64,000 nucleotides of DNA from Geosiphon pyriformis (Eukaryota; Glomeromycota; Glomeromycetes; Archaeosporales; Geosiphonaceae), in the NCBI GenBank assembly GCA_016748015.1, contig JAAOMT010000129.1:607280-671279 (forward strand), given 5' to 3'. Positions 24,458-35,800 of this stretch are shown in pieces (the stretch's first letter is position 1; each line of letters starts with the position of its first letter). A program made the translations under genes and the position numbers. The notes beneath the pieces are model-generated. The model was not told where the DNA came from and did not search any database. It worked only from the letters and a program-made list of their open reading frames with translations.

Positions 24458-24604
24458 AGATGAGTGAGTGAGTGAGTGAGTGAGTGAGTGAGTGAGTGGG
24501 TGAGTGGGTGGGTGGAAAAAAAAAGAGTGAGTGAGTGAGTGAGTGAGTGAGTGAGTGAGTGAGTAAGTGAATGAGTGAGTGAGTGAGTGGGTGGGTGGGT
24601 GGAA
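24458..24604. repeat. Duplicated GAGT array with GGGT ends
   Basis: Two successive blocks, each a (GAGT)n run that turns into GGGTGGGTGG and ends in A(8-9). The second block ends GTGGGTGGGTGGGTGG. His/Ser/Thr-rich frames on the other strand are artefacts. Confidence 0.9.
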
Positions 24605-25318
24605 AAAAAATAATGAAGAGTCCTCTTAGAAACGATAATAGTAATAATACTACATGCATGTAATAATAATAAGAAATGAAACCATATTTTGTTTTATAGA
24701 ATTAATCTTAAAATTTTTTCACTTTTTTTTTTTTTTCCTTATAATATCTCAAATATTTCCTTCCATTCTGAATATATGAATCATTTTGGACCTTTTTTAA
24801 AATTCTTTAATTTTGATCATTTCTAAGTTTTCGAATGTTTTGAAAAAAATAAAATAATAGTAATAATAATAATAATAATTGTGAACTGAAAATAAGATTC
24901 CAGTAGCATTTAGGAAATGTATGTCAAATAGGGCAGGTGGGTGGTCAATTAAAAAATCACGTTTTTTTATATTTATTTTTTTAATATTCATATTCAAATT
25001 CATTTTTTGATTTTGATTTCCCATCCCATCCCATCCCATCAGTAATTGAAATGCATCCATGCACGTAGGATTCAAACTTTGAAAATAAGATTAATATCAT
25101 CATTATGGCTAAAAAATTCGATATATTCTGTGTGATATTGGAAATAATTATGAAAATTTTTTAGGTGATTCAATGATTCCGCGATAAATATGATTAAAAA
25201 AACTCGTGGGTCGAACGGGTGGGACTTTTTTATACTAGAATTCGTTATATTCAAGCCTAATATAAAAAATGTATTCATAAAAATATAATTAACCTAAATT
25301 TTATTTTCAGCGATTATT

Positions 25319-25352
25319 TCCTCCTCCTCCTCCTCCTCCTCCTCCTCCTCCA
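25319..25352. repeat. (CTC)n microsatellite
   Basis: About 11 CTC units; a (CCCAT)n run lies just upstream at 25019-25041. Confidence 0.9.
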
Positions 25353-25498
25353 CATCTTTCCCAAAAAGTCAAAAAATTCAAATGTTTGAACAAATATTGC
25401 TATAATAAAAGATACCAAGGATCTTTTCCGCTATAGTATAAACATTAGAAATAATAGAATTTTGAGTTTTTTTTTCGTTGAAAAATACCAACCAAAAA

Positions 25499-25548
<50 letters not shown>

Positions 25549-25565
25549 CATTATTATTATTATTT
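25499..25565. repeat. (ATT)n microsatellite
   Basis: About 22 ATT units with one interruption. Confidence 0.9.
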
Positions 25566-26607
25566 TACCCTGAACACTTGAAAAATTATATTTTTTTTTA
25601 AAAAAATTTTCTTGGTATCGAATTCACAATTTTTATCAAAAGAAAGCTTGCAGTTCTCCAAAGAAAAAGGGTATTCTCAAATCCAAAAAGTTATTCCGAT
25701 TCAAAAAACCAAAAAATTATATACTGGTTATCCAATGAATCAATCTCACACAATTAACAATTTAGACTATTAGATACCTTGCATTAGAAGATTCTACTTT
25801 AGGACTTGGCACTTTTTTTGCTTGTTTGCCAGAATAGATAATAATTCAATATGAAAAAAAAAAAAAAAAGGGAAAACTGAAAGTTTTAAAAAAAAAAAAT
25901 TTTTTTTTTTGGAAATCAGGAACAATATTTTGTACGATATGTGTGTAAACCTTATTTGCGGACATATCGCATTCCTTTTTCGAATGCCAAGAAATTTTTG
26001 TGGCATGATATTTGCAAGTTAAAGAACTTTCTAAATATATCATGAAAAATTTTATACGTTCTCCAAAGCAAAACAATAGATAGATAGAGATAGAGAGAAA
26101 AATATATATATATATATGTATATATTATTTGTAACAGTTAAACCCTATTTTCTTTTATTTTATTTTATTTTATTTTATTTTTATTTTGCATAACAGGAAT
26201 TATGAGATGGTGAAAAAAAATATGGCTGTTTAAAAAGATGTTCATTATAATATATATATATATATATATCACCATAGTACCAAAATTAAACTTTTCATTT
26301 CCATGAAAAATAAGGTCCGATTCTCATTTATTTATTTATTTATTTTACTTATTTATTTTCACAATCAAATTTTTTTTTTATATCACAAGAATTTCTGATG
26401 TAAAATGATCAAAAAAAGATAAATGAAACACATGTTCTTTGAAAAACCCGGTTATTTTATAAAAAACGGTTTATTATTAAAAATTGGAAATGACTTGTAT
26501 AATTTTTATTCAATAAATATGTAAAATCAATCAATCATTTTACCATATTATTATTAACCTAATTTATAAACCCATTTTTCTATGTGATTTTTTAAAAATA
26601 ATGAAAA

Positions 26608-26676
26608 TAAAATTATTCATATTCATATTCATATTCGTATCCATATGGAAATAAAATATGAATATGAATATTGATC
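26608..26676. repeat. ATTCAT / ATGAAT inverted array
   Basis: Three ATTCAT-type units on the left and ATGAATATGAATAT on the right of a CCATATGG centre. Could form an extended hairpin or cruciform. Confidence 0.6.
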
Positions 26677-26802
26677 CTTGATTAATTATAATAAAATAAA
26701 ATATATATAAAAATGTATATATTTTTTAAGAAATAAAAGATTTTTTTAAAATATTAGATTTTCAAAATATTAAATTATTCAAGATTAAAAATATTTATTA
26801 TT

Positions 26803-28244
26803 CTAATTCCCAGATTTTTTTACATTCAACTTATTTGAAGGGGTTTTTTGAAATTGAAACCTATTTATTCCTTCAGGGATTATACTGTGAAATTTGTTAT
26901 TGGGAAATGGAACATTTTCTAGACTCTTTGGACTCCATAATACCCAATACATATCAAGTCCACGACCAGGAGTCAAAAATTCAGATAATTTCCTAGCGTA
27001 TCTGTCGGATACATAGGAATAACGCATTTCCGTGGAGTATAATGGTATTATTAAATCTGTAGCTTCTGCTTTGTTTGTCGGCTGTAATGTGTCCATGATA
27101 TAATCGATAGCCGTGCGAATGTCACCACCTTTCAAAGTTTTTGTACTCCATACATCTGGACCACCAATACGATCCGAAAATCGTGCAATATAGGTTAAGG
27201 CAAAGAGATTGAAACACGAGTAATGGTATGGATGCTGAAATCGAGAAATTGAGTTTCTAAATCGGGAAAAAATAAAAAATAAAAAAAATTTCTCAATGAT
27301 ATGCTAACCGTTCTTTTGAGTTCACGCCGCTGTTCACCATTGGCTTCAATCTGATCCTGATAAGGACCATTCACAAAATTCGTGATTATTTGTTTGGCTT
27401 TATCCACTTGTCCAGAAAAATGTAAATAAGTGGATAATTGAGCCGCAAAAAATGTTCCATGATTATTCTTTGCTTTTTGTTCCCTTAAACCAAGCTCTGA
27501 GGTTTCCATCCATTGGGCCAATTGGCCAAACCATGTTCTCAATCCATCCGTTATTGACGGATTCCAGTTTGGTGCAGTTTTTAGGATTTCTACCACAAAT
27601 GGTATGTATACCTAAAGGAACGGGGGAAAATATTTGATTTTTAAGATGATGGAAAAAATATGTTAAAATCAATCAAATCAAAATTTTCACTCACAAAAAA
27701 TCGAATATCTAAAATTCCCTCCGGTCTGCCCTTCCACTCACCAGGCCCTCGCACTACTTGACCATAGTTCACCCTAGGCAACATTTGTGTCCGTGGGTCT
27801 AAAAACCAAACGGCCAACAATTGTGCTGCTTTTTTCACATACTCTTGATTTTCAAACAATGCAAACCCAATTGCCAAGACCAAGACATCATCTACCATGC
27901 CAACAGAATCCATCCCATCAGTAATTCTCCCATCTGGTTTTATGAATACTCCATCTTTTCGGACAAATGGACATTGTCGCTCTGGATCTGTGACTTGGAT
28001 AATATTGCTACAATCTGAGTGAAAATATGGTGCTAATGTGTAAAACTCGTGCTTGTTTCCGTTTGGTGGGGTGACAGGTTTGTAAGTTACCGTGTATGCT
28101 CGTGGATCTGCTATTATTGATTTTGCTTTCCTCTGAATTGAATTGAGAATCGCTTTTTGTACTGGATTCACTTTTCCTGAAAGTAGATAATTTGATTTGA
28201 ATTCATAAAGTCCTTGAGGGTTGAGTAGGTCAAATTTTAGGGCT
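26803..28244 (-). CDS. Alginate-lyase-superfamily protein, N-terminus missing (assembly gap)
   Basis: Three exons readable: about 28244-27695, 27611-27309, 27234-26803, ~428 aa. The sequence matches the alginate lyase domain (alpha/alpha-toroid polysaccharide lyase fold): DPRAYTVTYKP, HEFYTLAPYFH, VTDPERQCPFVRKDG, RPEGILDIRFF, the KAKNNHGTFFAAQ block with the active-site Asn-His, and HPYHYSCFNLFALTYIARF. These enzymes cleave uronic-acid polysaccharides by beta-elimination. Substrate here is unknown, and plant or fungal glucuronan-type glycans are as likely as alginate. The start exon and any signal peptide should lie in or beyond the 314-N gap. Poly(A)/poly(T) tracts border the gap on both sides. 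The upstream acceptor (TAG at about 28245) is a guess. Confidence 0.8.
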
Positions 28245-28294
28245 ACGAATTTTTTTTTTAAAAAAAAAAAAAAAAGAAAAATAAAAAAACAAAA

Positions 28295-28608
28295 NNNNNN
28301 NNNNNNNNNNNNNNNNNNNNNNNNNNNNNNNNNNNNNNNNNNNNNNNNNNNNNNNNNNNNNNNNNNNNNNNNNNNNNNNNNNNNNNNNNNNNNNNNNNNN
28401 NNNNNNNNNNNNNNNNNNNNNNNNNNNNNNNNNNNNNNNNNNNNNNNNNNNNNNNNNNNNNNNNNNNNNNNNNNNNNNNNNNNNNNNNNNNNNNNNNNNN
28501 NNNNNNNNNNNNNNNNNNNNNNNNNNNNNNNNNNNNNNNNNNNNNNNNNNNNNNNNNNNNNNNNNNNNNNNNNNNNNNNNNNNNNNNNNNNNNNNNNNNN
28601 NNNNNNNN
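28295..28608. other. Assembly gap
   Basis: 314 N, bordered by homopolymeric A tracts on both sides. Reading frames drawn across it are meaningless. Confidence 0.99.
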
Positions 28609-29788
28609 CCAAAAAAAAAAAAAAAAAAAAATGTTTTGGCGACAACGTTATCGCAAAAAGCAAAGAAAAAAATTGTGTGTTCGGAAACTGTCAACTTATA
28701 AGTGAATATGATTTCGGAATTAGGTTTGAAAATATTGTTATCAATCCCGTTTTTTTTTTTTGAATTTTCCATTGAAAAAAAAGGTGATGTGTATTTCTTA
28801 ATATCCTCAATTAAACACTATCAAATTTTTTGAGAATACAAAGGTTTTCCGTAGGTAATTATATTAATAATGGAAAATACATATGCTGAAAAAGGTCACG
28901 GAGCCAACTTTTAAAAAAAGAATTTCATGTAAATTTTTCGGATTTTCTATTTGGATATTTTTGGATCTGTTACTTTGGAATTTATATTAAAAACCATCTA
29001 TCGTGTGTTAAAAAACTCTGATCAAAAAAATTAAAATACTCAGTTAAATTCTTTATTATTTGATAGGCTTTTGTGAAAAGAGCGAATAGAGCTAGTGTAT
29101 ATAGAAAATCTTTGTGATCTGAAAGAGATTCCTTAAAATAAATCAAACTATAATGGTTCTTTTTTCGTTAAAATTTTTGCCGACTCAATTTCTTTATATC
29201 TTTAACAATTGAAACTGATACTTTGAACTTTGTTATCATGCCAATTTGGGGGCTACAAATTTAATTTGAAAATGTGGTAGCCAAGAAATCTAAAATACAT
29301 ATTGAATCTAATATCCAAAACCCAATGATGCTGTGCCTAATTAGAAAACTATATCTAGAATCACATTGCTAATTGCCAACTCAAATGATGATCCCAAAGG
29401 GTTCCTCAAACAATAAACATGATACTCGATCATTTGACAAATATTTTGACGATGAAAATCATTCAATCGACAGTATTCAAGTTCACAATTATTCTGATTT
29501 TCCCGACAAGCAACTAATTGAGATTGCCCTGTAATGAATACAAAACGAGAAAAAATTGATCATCATACATGAAATAATCGCAAATTTATTTACTCTGAAT
29601 TATTCTTGAATTATTATAATGACAAATCCTATTGATGAGATAGGCAAAATGAGAAGCCTTTGCCTATAAAATCTTTTACTTTTAGAAACTTTCACGAGCC
29701 TCTCACATTAATAATAAATCTATTGAGATAAAAGAAATGCCCGGGAATAAAATAAAGAATTCAAATAAAATTTAAAGTTTTCCCCTTA
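28609..29788. other. Region between the assembly gap and VMP1
   Basis: AT-rich. It may hide the first exon of the lyase gene (minus strand), but I could not identify one. It contains one small plus-strand frame at 29385-29534. Confidence 0.4.
29385..29534 (+). other. Small reading frame, 49 aa
   Basis: MMIPKGSSNNKHDTRS... with an acidic middle (KYFDDENHS) ending in QLIEIAL. Composition looks coding-like for this AT-rich region, but there is no family match and no splice context. It could be a chance frame. Confidence 0.2.
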
Positions 29789-31837
29789 TCAATCACTCGA
29801 ATATCCTCGAATATAATCCCGATCCCCTTTATTCCTGTCATCTCCCATAGCACTTAATGTCATTAATGTTTGAGCTCTTTCTTCCTTCTTACGTTTCGCA
29901 TCAGCTTCTCTTTTATGTACCCGTTTCTCAAGCTTCTCGATTTCTTGTTCATGGACCCGAGTGAGATGTGCGACAGCCAAAGTTTCAATGATTGAAAGTG
30001 CAAAATAGGCTAACATAAGATTGAAAAATGTATTCCAAACCAATGATATATAACTAGGGTTTGCCTAACCAACAATAAATTATTAGCAATAATCAATGGT
30101 GTTGAAATCGATAAATATCACAATCTATTTACTTACAGGACCATCATCTGGGGCACTTACGCCCTCCCCACGCTTTAAAATCCTCGTTTGTTCATAAACT
30201 GCTTTGGCAATTTTATCATGCACAGAGGGCAGGTATTCTTTGGTGGCCTCAAGAATTGTGGCCAAAGTTTCTTGGGAAAACGCCAAGATGACAATAAAGG
30301 TCTATAAAAATAGATGGATTAGTTTTGGAAAAGCTGACAAGAATCTCAAGGCCTAATTTAATTCTTCAGCTTACCTGTATTGAGGATTTTATGACCGCCT
30401 TGCCCAAGAATGTTGCCCCAAAAAACGTGGAAAATGGAACTAGAAATTGCCCACAAATGATTCCAGCTAAGTCGAATAAAGGATTTGGAATCTAAGCCAA
30501 TACAAAAAACTGATAAATTGAATAAAGAATACGAAAAAGAAGAGCGAAGTTGAAAACGATTCCAAAAAATTAATATTTTAGTGCTAACCGAAGCAAATAA
30601 TAAAATGCCCCAAAACCCAAGACGTTGCATCATCCGATTGACATTTAATAAAACCTTTTCTTTGATTGAAATTTTTTCGGGTGATTGTGTCATTAAGGTA
30701 TCAATCATCTCCAATTCTTGGCTTCGACTACCAGAAAGAGCGGCTAGATATTGATCAATAGGTCATTATTGAAAACCTCAACAATATAGCATGATAAATT
30801 ATTAAAATATAAATGACTCACCAGCCCTTGCGACAAAATATGGGGGCAACTCTCCTATTGCGGTCCCGAGCCCCCAAAAAAACGATTCCCATTGTACTTT
30901 GCGGAAGATTCTGAATAATGATACGTATGTAGAAGCCAAGACGGCAGTTTTACAACGAAATCTTGGAGATATATCCAGTTTTTAATAAGTAATGTATACA
31001 AAGATAGCTGTTTTTAACTTAAAGAGGAATACCTATTAGGGCCTCGTGTCTCAAAATCAAGATTACCGCACTCAAAAGCAACCCAGGTCACTTCAGCAAT
31101 ATGGGGGCCGAGAAATAACACGAAAGTATGTAAGCCAGTTCCTAAACCAACAGAAGATGCGATACCGAGCCCGATCCAGTATGAATACCAGAAAATTAAT
31201 GATTGAATCCCGCGTATGATCTACATGATGAAGAGATCGTGTCATTTTTGAGGCTAGTTAATTGAAAAATATAAAATTCCCTTTCAGAAATAGTACTACC
31301 TGTTGATGCGACCCTTCTATTAATAAAGCTATTCTAAGAATAATAAGGGTAACAGGTATAGATACTATGATCCATTTTCGAGATCGTGCATACTCTAGGG
31401 CTGATTTGAATTGATATAACATATAGGCTAAAAAATATGTTAACACTAAAACCGGTGAAGTATATAGGGATATAGTTGATCGTTCTTTCTCCAATAGATT
31501 ACGTCTTCGCCTTATAAAGTCTAAGGGAGAACAAATGGAAATTTAGATAAACTTTCTTATGGGACCTAATTATTCGAGTGAACTGTTGAAGGAAATTTGA
31601 AAACCAAGTATATATACCATCAAAGCTTTCTTCGCGAACATTTGTCTTTCGAAACAATTTCCGTGAAACAAGCCTTCCATCGTCTGAAGTTCCACCGTCG
31701 CTGGTAGAATCTTCAGCATATAAAGAATCCACACTATTTGATCTTCTGCTTCGCCGTCCAACCCTCTGAGACAAAGCATAGTCTCCTGTTGGTCCAGGTG
31801 ATTCAGAAATTTGTATTACAGGAACTGTTCTGTTCAT
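29789..31837 (-). CDS. Vacuole membrane protein 1 (VMP1-like, VTT domain)
   Basis: Eight exons, 493 aa, phases all closing: 31837-31618, 31520-31300, 31220-31033, 30961-30822, 30743-30589, 30491-30375, 30301-30137, 30064-29789. VMP1 is an ER multi-spanning scramblase needed for autophagosome and lipid-droplet biogenesis. The VTT signature is unmistakable: [89 protein letters not shown] and [18 protein letters not shown]. About eight membrane segments are visible. A Ser/Arg-rich cytosolic N-terminus precedes them, and a charged coiled C-terminus ([24 protein letters not shown]) follows. Start ATG at 31837 is preferred over the upstream in-frame TTG. Confidence 0.96.
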
Positions 31838-32330
31838 CAAAAAAGGAGTGAGAATAAGAATAAAGAGAGGGGAAAATCTTCAACAGGTGCAAGTTGCATA
31901 CCCAAAGTAGTTTTGAGAAGACGTGATTTCGGCTTCCATTATATATTACACGTTTTGTTTAAGAGAATTTTTAAGTTGCAATCAAAGGTGATCAGGTAAG
32001 TTCGCGAGAAATAAAAAGAAAAACAAAGGTGAATCTACATCAACTTGCCCACACGTGCGCCAAAGTAATTTCAAAGCCTTGCAGAATGATACACGACCCA
32101 ATCATCGATTGCTACACCTTTTAATTTAGATACTTCTCAAAATAGTCAGCTATCTTTGGAACTCCGAAGCCTGCATAAATCGCCGCAATTTGGAATCGCC
32201 ACCAGGCTTGAGGTATTTAAGCATTCTACCAAATTGTGGAAAGATTTTTACGAGGATAAAAATTGTGCAAAACACTCTCATTTTTGTACAAGTTTTAAAT
32301 CTTATTTCAAAGATTTTTAATCAACATATT
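31838..32330. promoter_or_regulatory. Upstream region of VMP1
   Basis: Balanced base composition compared with what follows. Contains an E-box CACGTG at about 32052. This is the last gene-like DNA before the repeat-rich half of the window. Confidence 0.4.
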
Positions 32331-32899
32331 GTAAATCTTGAATTTATTTGTAATAAATAAAACTATTTTATCATCAAATATTTTATCCTTAAATTTTATT
32401 ATTGATAATGTTATAATTAAAAATCCTGATTAAATTATAATATCTATAATTTTTTTACATAAATTACGAATATTTTCAATTTATTTATGATTAAAATAAT
32501 AATTCAATATTTTTAATTATAAAATATTATAGAGAGTATATTAGTATTATAAATAATTTCAATTTGGAATTTTAATAATTATGATCTCTAACAGTAATAA
32601 TTATAATTATTTAAAATAATCACTGTAAATGTGATAAATAATAATCATATAAGTTAAAATTAATCATATAAATATAACAATTAAAAATTAAAAATATTGT
32701 AACTTATTAAATAATTATTTTTAATTAAAATTATTTTTTTTATCAATAAAATAATAAAATATAATAACTTTTTATAAAATCTTAAAAATTTTAATTTTTA
32801 AACATGTTGTTATTATTAATTAAAACTTAAATCAAAATTTATTACAAAATTATTATTAATCTATTATTAAAACTTAACATTTATTATAAAAACTTTTTT
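32331..32899. other. AT-saturated block
   Basis: About 570 bp of nearly pure A/T with no gene. It marks the edge of the retroelement region and may be the ruined 5' end of LINE copy 1 or an older insertion. Confidence 0.5.
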
Positions 32900-35800
32900 C
32901 TCTCCTTCATCCCAAATTTCCAAAAGAGTCAACATTTTTGAAAGAAGTTTTTTCTGTTTTTACTACAATATTTTTTATTATTTCTCAAGAAACAAACATC
33001 TTTGTTGTTAAGTTAACTGTTACTATAAGTAGTTCTGTGCTTAAAAAGAAGTTAGCAAGAGTTCTGGCATTAAGTTCAGTTAGTAGAAGTCTTGCTCAGC
33101 AACAAAAAACATCTTTGAAAAATATTAAGCATTCAAAAGATAAGACAAATATGAGATTTGAAAAAATTGAATAGTAATTGGGCAGTTTAATAGAATAGAT
33201 ACTAATAAAGAAGTGTTAATAGTCTTTTTTGCTAATAATAATGCTGAATATAAAGCTGGCAGCAAAAGTAAGAATCACTTTAATTTAAATATGAATATTC
33301 TCAAAGCCAAAAAAATCAATACTAGTAAGATAATTGGCTCTCTTATCAAAACATTAGATTATAGTTCAAATAATAATAAAGTTTTGCTTTTCTCTTGTCT
33401 TTCAATGTCTTTAAACAAAAAATAAAGTAATTTTAAGATTACCAAAACTTAGATAAAAGTATCTGTCAAGAAATTTTTTGCATTGAACATTAATTTCTTA
33501 ATTGTAAAAAGTAAATTGGTAACTGTAAAGACTCAGACAATTAGAAAAATCTTTTTATTAATCAATAGTTTTGAAGGAGCTACTACTTTCTTAAAATTTG
33601 AAAAAATTATTAGATTTATATTTACATCAAAAAAGAGCATAAAAAAAACTGTATTATTAACCAAAGAAAAAAAATTTATTATAAACAATGATATTAAGAA
33701 ACAAAAAATTAGATCAAATTAGATTGTGATAATTAAAAAAATTTCTATAAATATACCAAAAGAAATAATTATTGTCACAGTTTTTGCTTTTGATCAAATT
33801 GTGTTAATCTATTTACAATTAATTGAATTGTAATAAAATTTGCTAAATTAACTTAAGCAAATTAATTGACAGTAAAATAGTTATTTCTAATTGGTAAAAA
33901 TTTAATACATATAACAAAAGCTGTAAAAAGTCGAGATGTTTAAATATTCAAAGATTGATTTAGAGTGTTTTTGTTCACTTTATTTATAAAAACAATTACT
34001 TATAATCTTGGTGCTTTATTAGAGAAAGCTGGTAGAAAAACTTGTATTATAAATTAATTATTTAATAATAGAAATAAAATTTGTTGTGTCATTGTTAGCT
34101 TTAAATTAAAAGAGAAACTTGAATCTGTTTTTTACATAAAGCCAATTTTTGGTGATATAAAATTTTCTTAGACTAGAATAAATTTAGTTTAATATAAAAA
34201 ATATAGATGTTTTAAACACTCTGTTCTGAAATCTAATATATTTAGTGTCTTTGTCTCTCTGTTTTTCAAGATATTTAAAAAGTTTATCTTAAGTAAAAAT
34301 TGTCTTAGCTTGTTAAATTATATGCCAAAAAGTGTGTTTTTATTTTTTATTCTGCTATTTTTGGTAATAAATCATGAGCTTAAGTGGTTTTATTTGTTTT
34401 TGCTTTCAATAATGCTCTTTTAAGTTTTAGTTCAGAGCCTTTTTTTTCAGATAATTTACTTTCAAATAAAGTATTCTCTGTACTACAAGATATTTTTTTT
34501 ATTGGCAATTGGCTGGTTTTTTTGGAATGATCTTTGAAGCTCTTAACTAATTAGATATTTGACATTATGCAAAAACAAGCAATATGGATCTGGTATCTTT
34601 AACATTCACTCAACAACTTTTATTATTAACTGTTTTTATACCAGCATTTTCAAAAGTAGATTTAAATATGGTTTTAAATAACTCTCTGCTATTGTCTTTT
34701 TTTTTCTTTAATAATAATAGATAAAAATTTAGCTTTTAATTTAAGTAGCTCAAAAATTCTAACCACCAAGATAAGTGACTTGAAATCAAAAATAGTGGTC
34801 TTTAAAGCTTTAATTAGTTTAATTTTGACAAAATTAAATCAGTTATGTACTGGTTTAGTTTTCTTTATAAATTTTTTGTCTCAATAAGTAATTTTGTTTA
34901 AAAAATAGCTACATATAATATTAAAGACATAAACAATATGATTAAACAAAAAGATATAATTAAATGATACAATAAATCTGGTAATTGAGTTTTTATTATT
35001 ATTGAGACTAAGTTAAAAGAGCAGACTAAATCTTGAATAAAAAATAGATTTCAAGATGTAAAAATTTTTGTTTCTGGTTTAAATACTGATTATATAAGTG
35101 TTAATATAACAATAATAATAAACAATATTTTAACTCAATATATATATAAGATTTTTGAGATCTTAAATCATCTTATTTCTATTTATTTATTGTTTAGCAA
35201 CAAAATTTTAATGACAATTTTGGGTCTATATACTGGTGTTTTAGCTAATATATAATTTAATTAAGCCTATAAAGTGAACTTTTGTTTTGTCAAAACAATC
35301 AATTCAAGCTTTTATGTAATACTAAGTGGTAATTTTAATAAAAATAAAAAAAAACAAAGTATAAATTTTAAAAAATGTATTAATCTGAGTTTGCACAATT
35401 CTTTTTAATAAATTGGTTGTCAAGCTTTTAACTTGGAGCAATTTTAAAAATATGAAAAAGACTATTAATTATATTTTTATTAATGAACATTTCTTATTAT
35501 CTGTAATGAATTCAAGTATTAATAATATGTCTGAATTTTTTAATACTAATCATAAAACTGTCACAGTTTTTTTAGTTTGAGTGGTTTTATTAATAAATAT
35601 CTGAATATTATTCAAAAATATGCTAATAAGAACAAATAGAAATTTAAGATTAAAGATACTAATAATATTAAATAGACTCATTTCAAAAAATAGGTCTACA
35701 ATAGACTTTTTAAGATAATAAATAAATTTGTAAATACTAAAATTTTTAGTAATTTAAATGTTATAAAAAAATTAAAGAAAGTAATAGTAAATTTAGCAAA

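Larger units (their letters stand above)
24045..26802. other. Intergenic region rich in simple repeats
   Basis: No gene seen. It holds AAT, GAGT, CCCAT, CTC, ATT and TTTTA repeats and A/T runs. The region should contain the 3' UTRs of two convergent genes. Confidence 0.5.

Noticed and set aside
24456-24659. Thr/His/Ser-repeat protein on the minus strand
   Set aside because: Translation of the GAGT array; no other coding sign.
28221-28772. Long reading frames spanning 28295-28608
   Set aside because: They cross an assembly gap of N and have no meaning there.
32052-32057. CACGTG E-box as a proven VMP1 control site
   Set aside because: A single hexamer is weak evidence; kept only as a remark.
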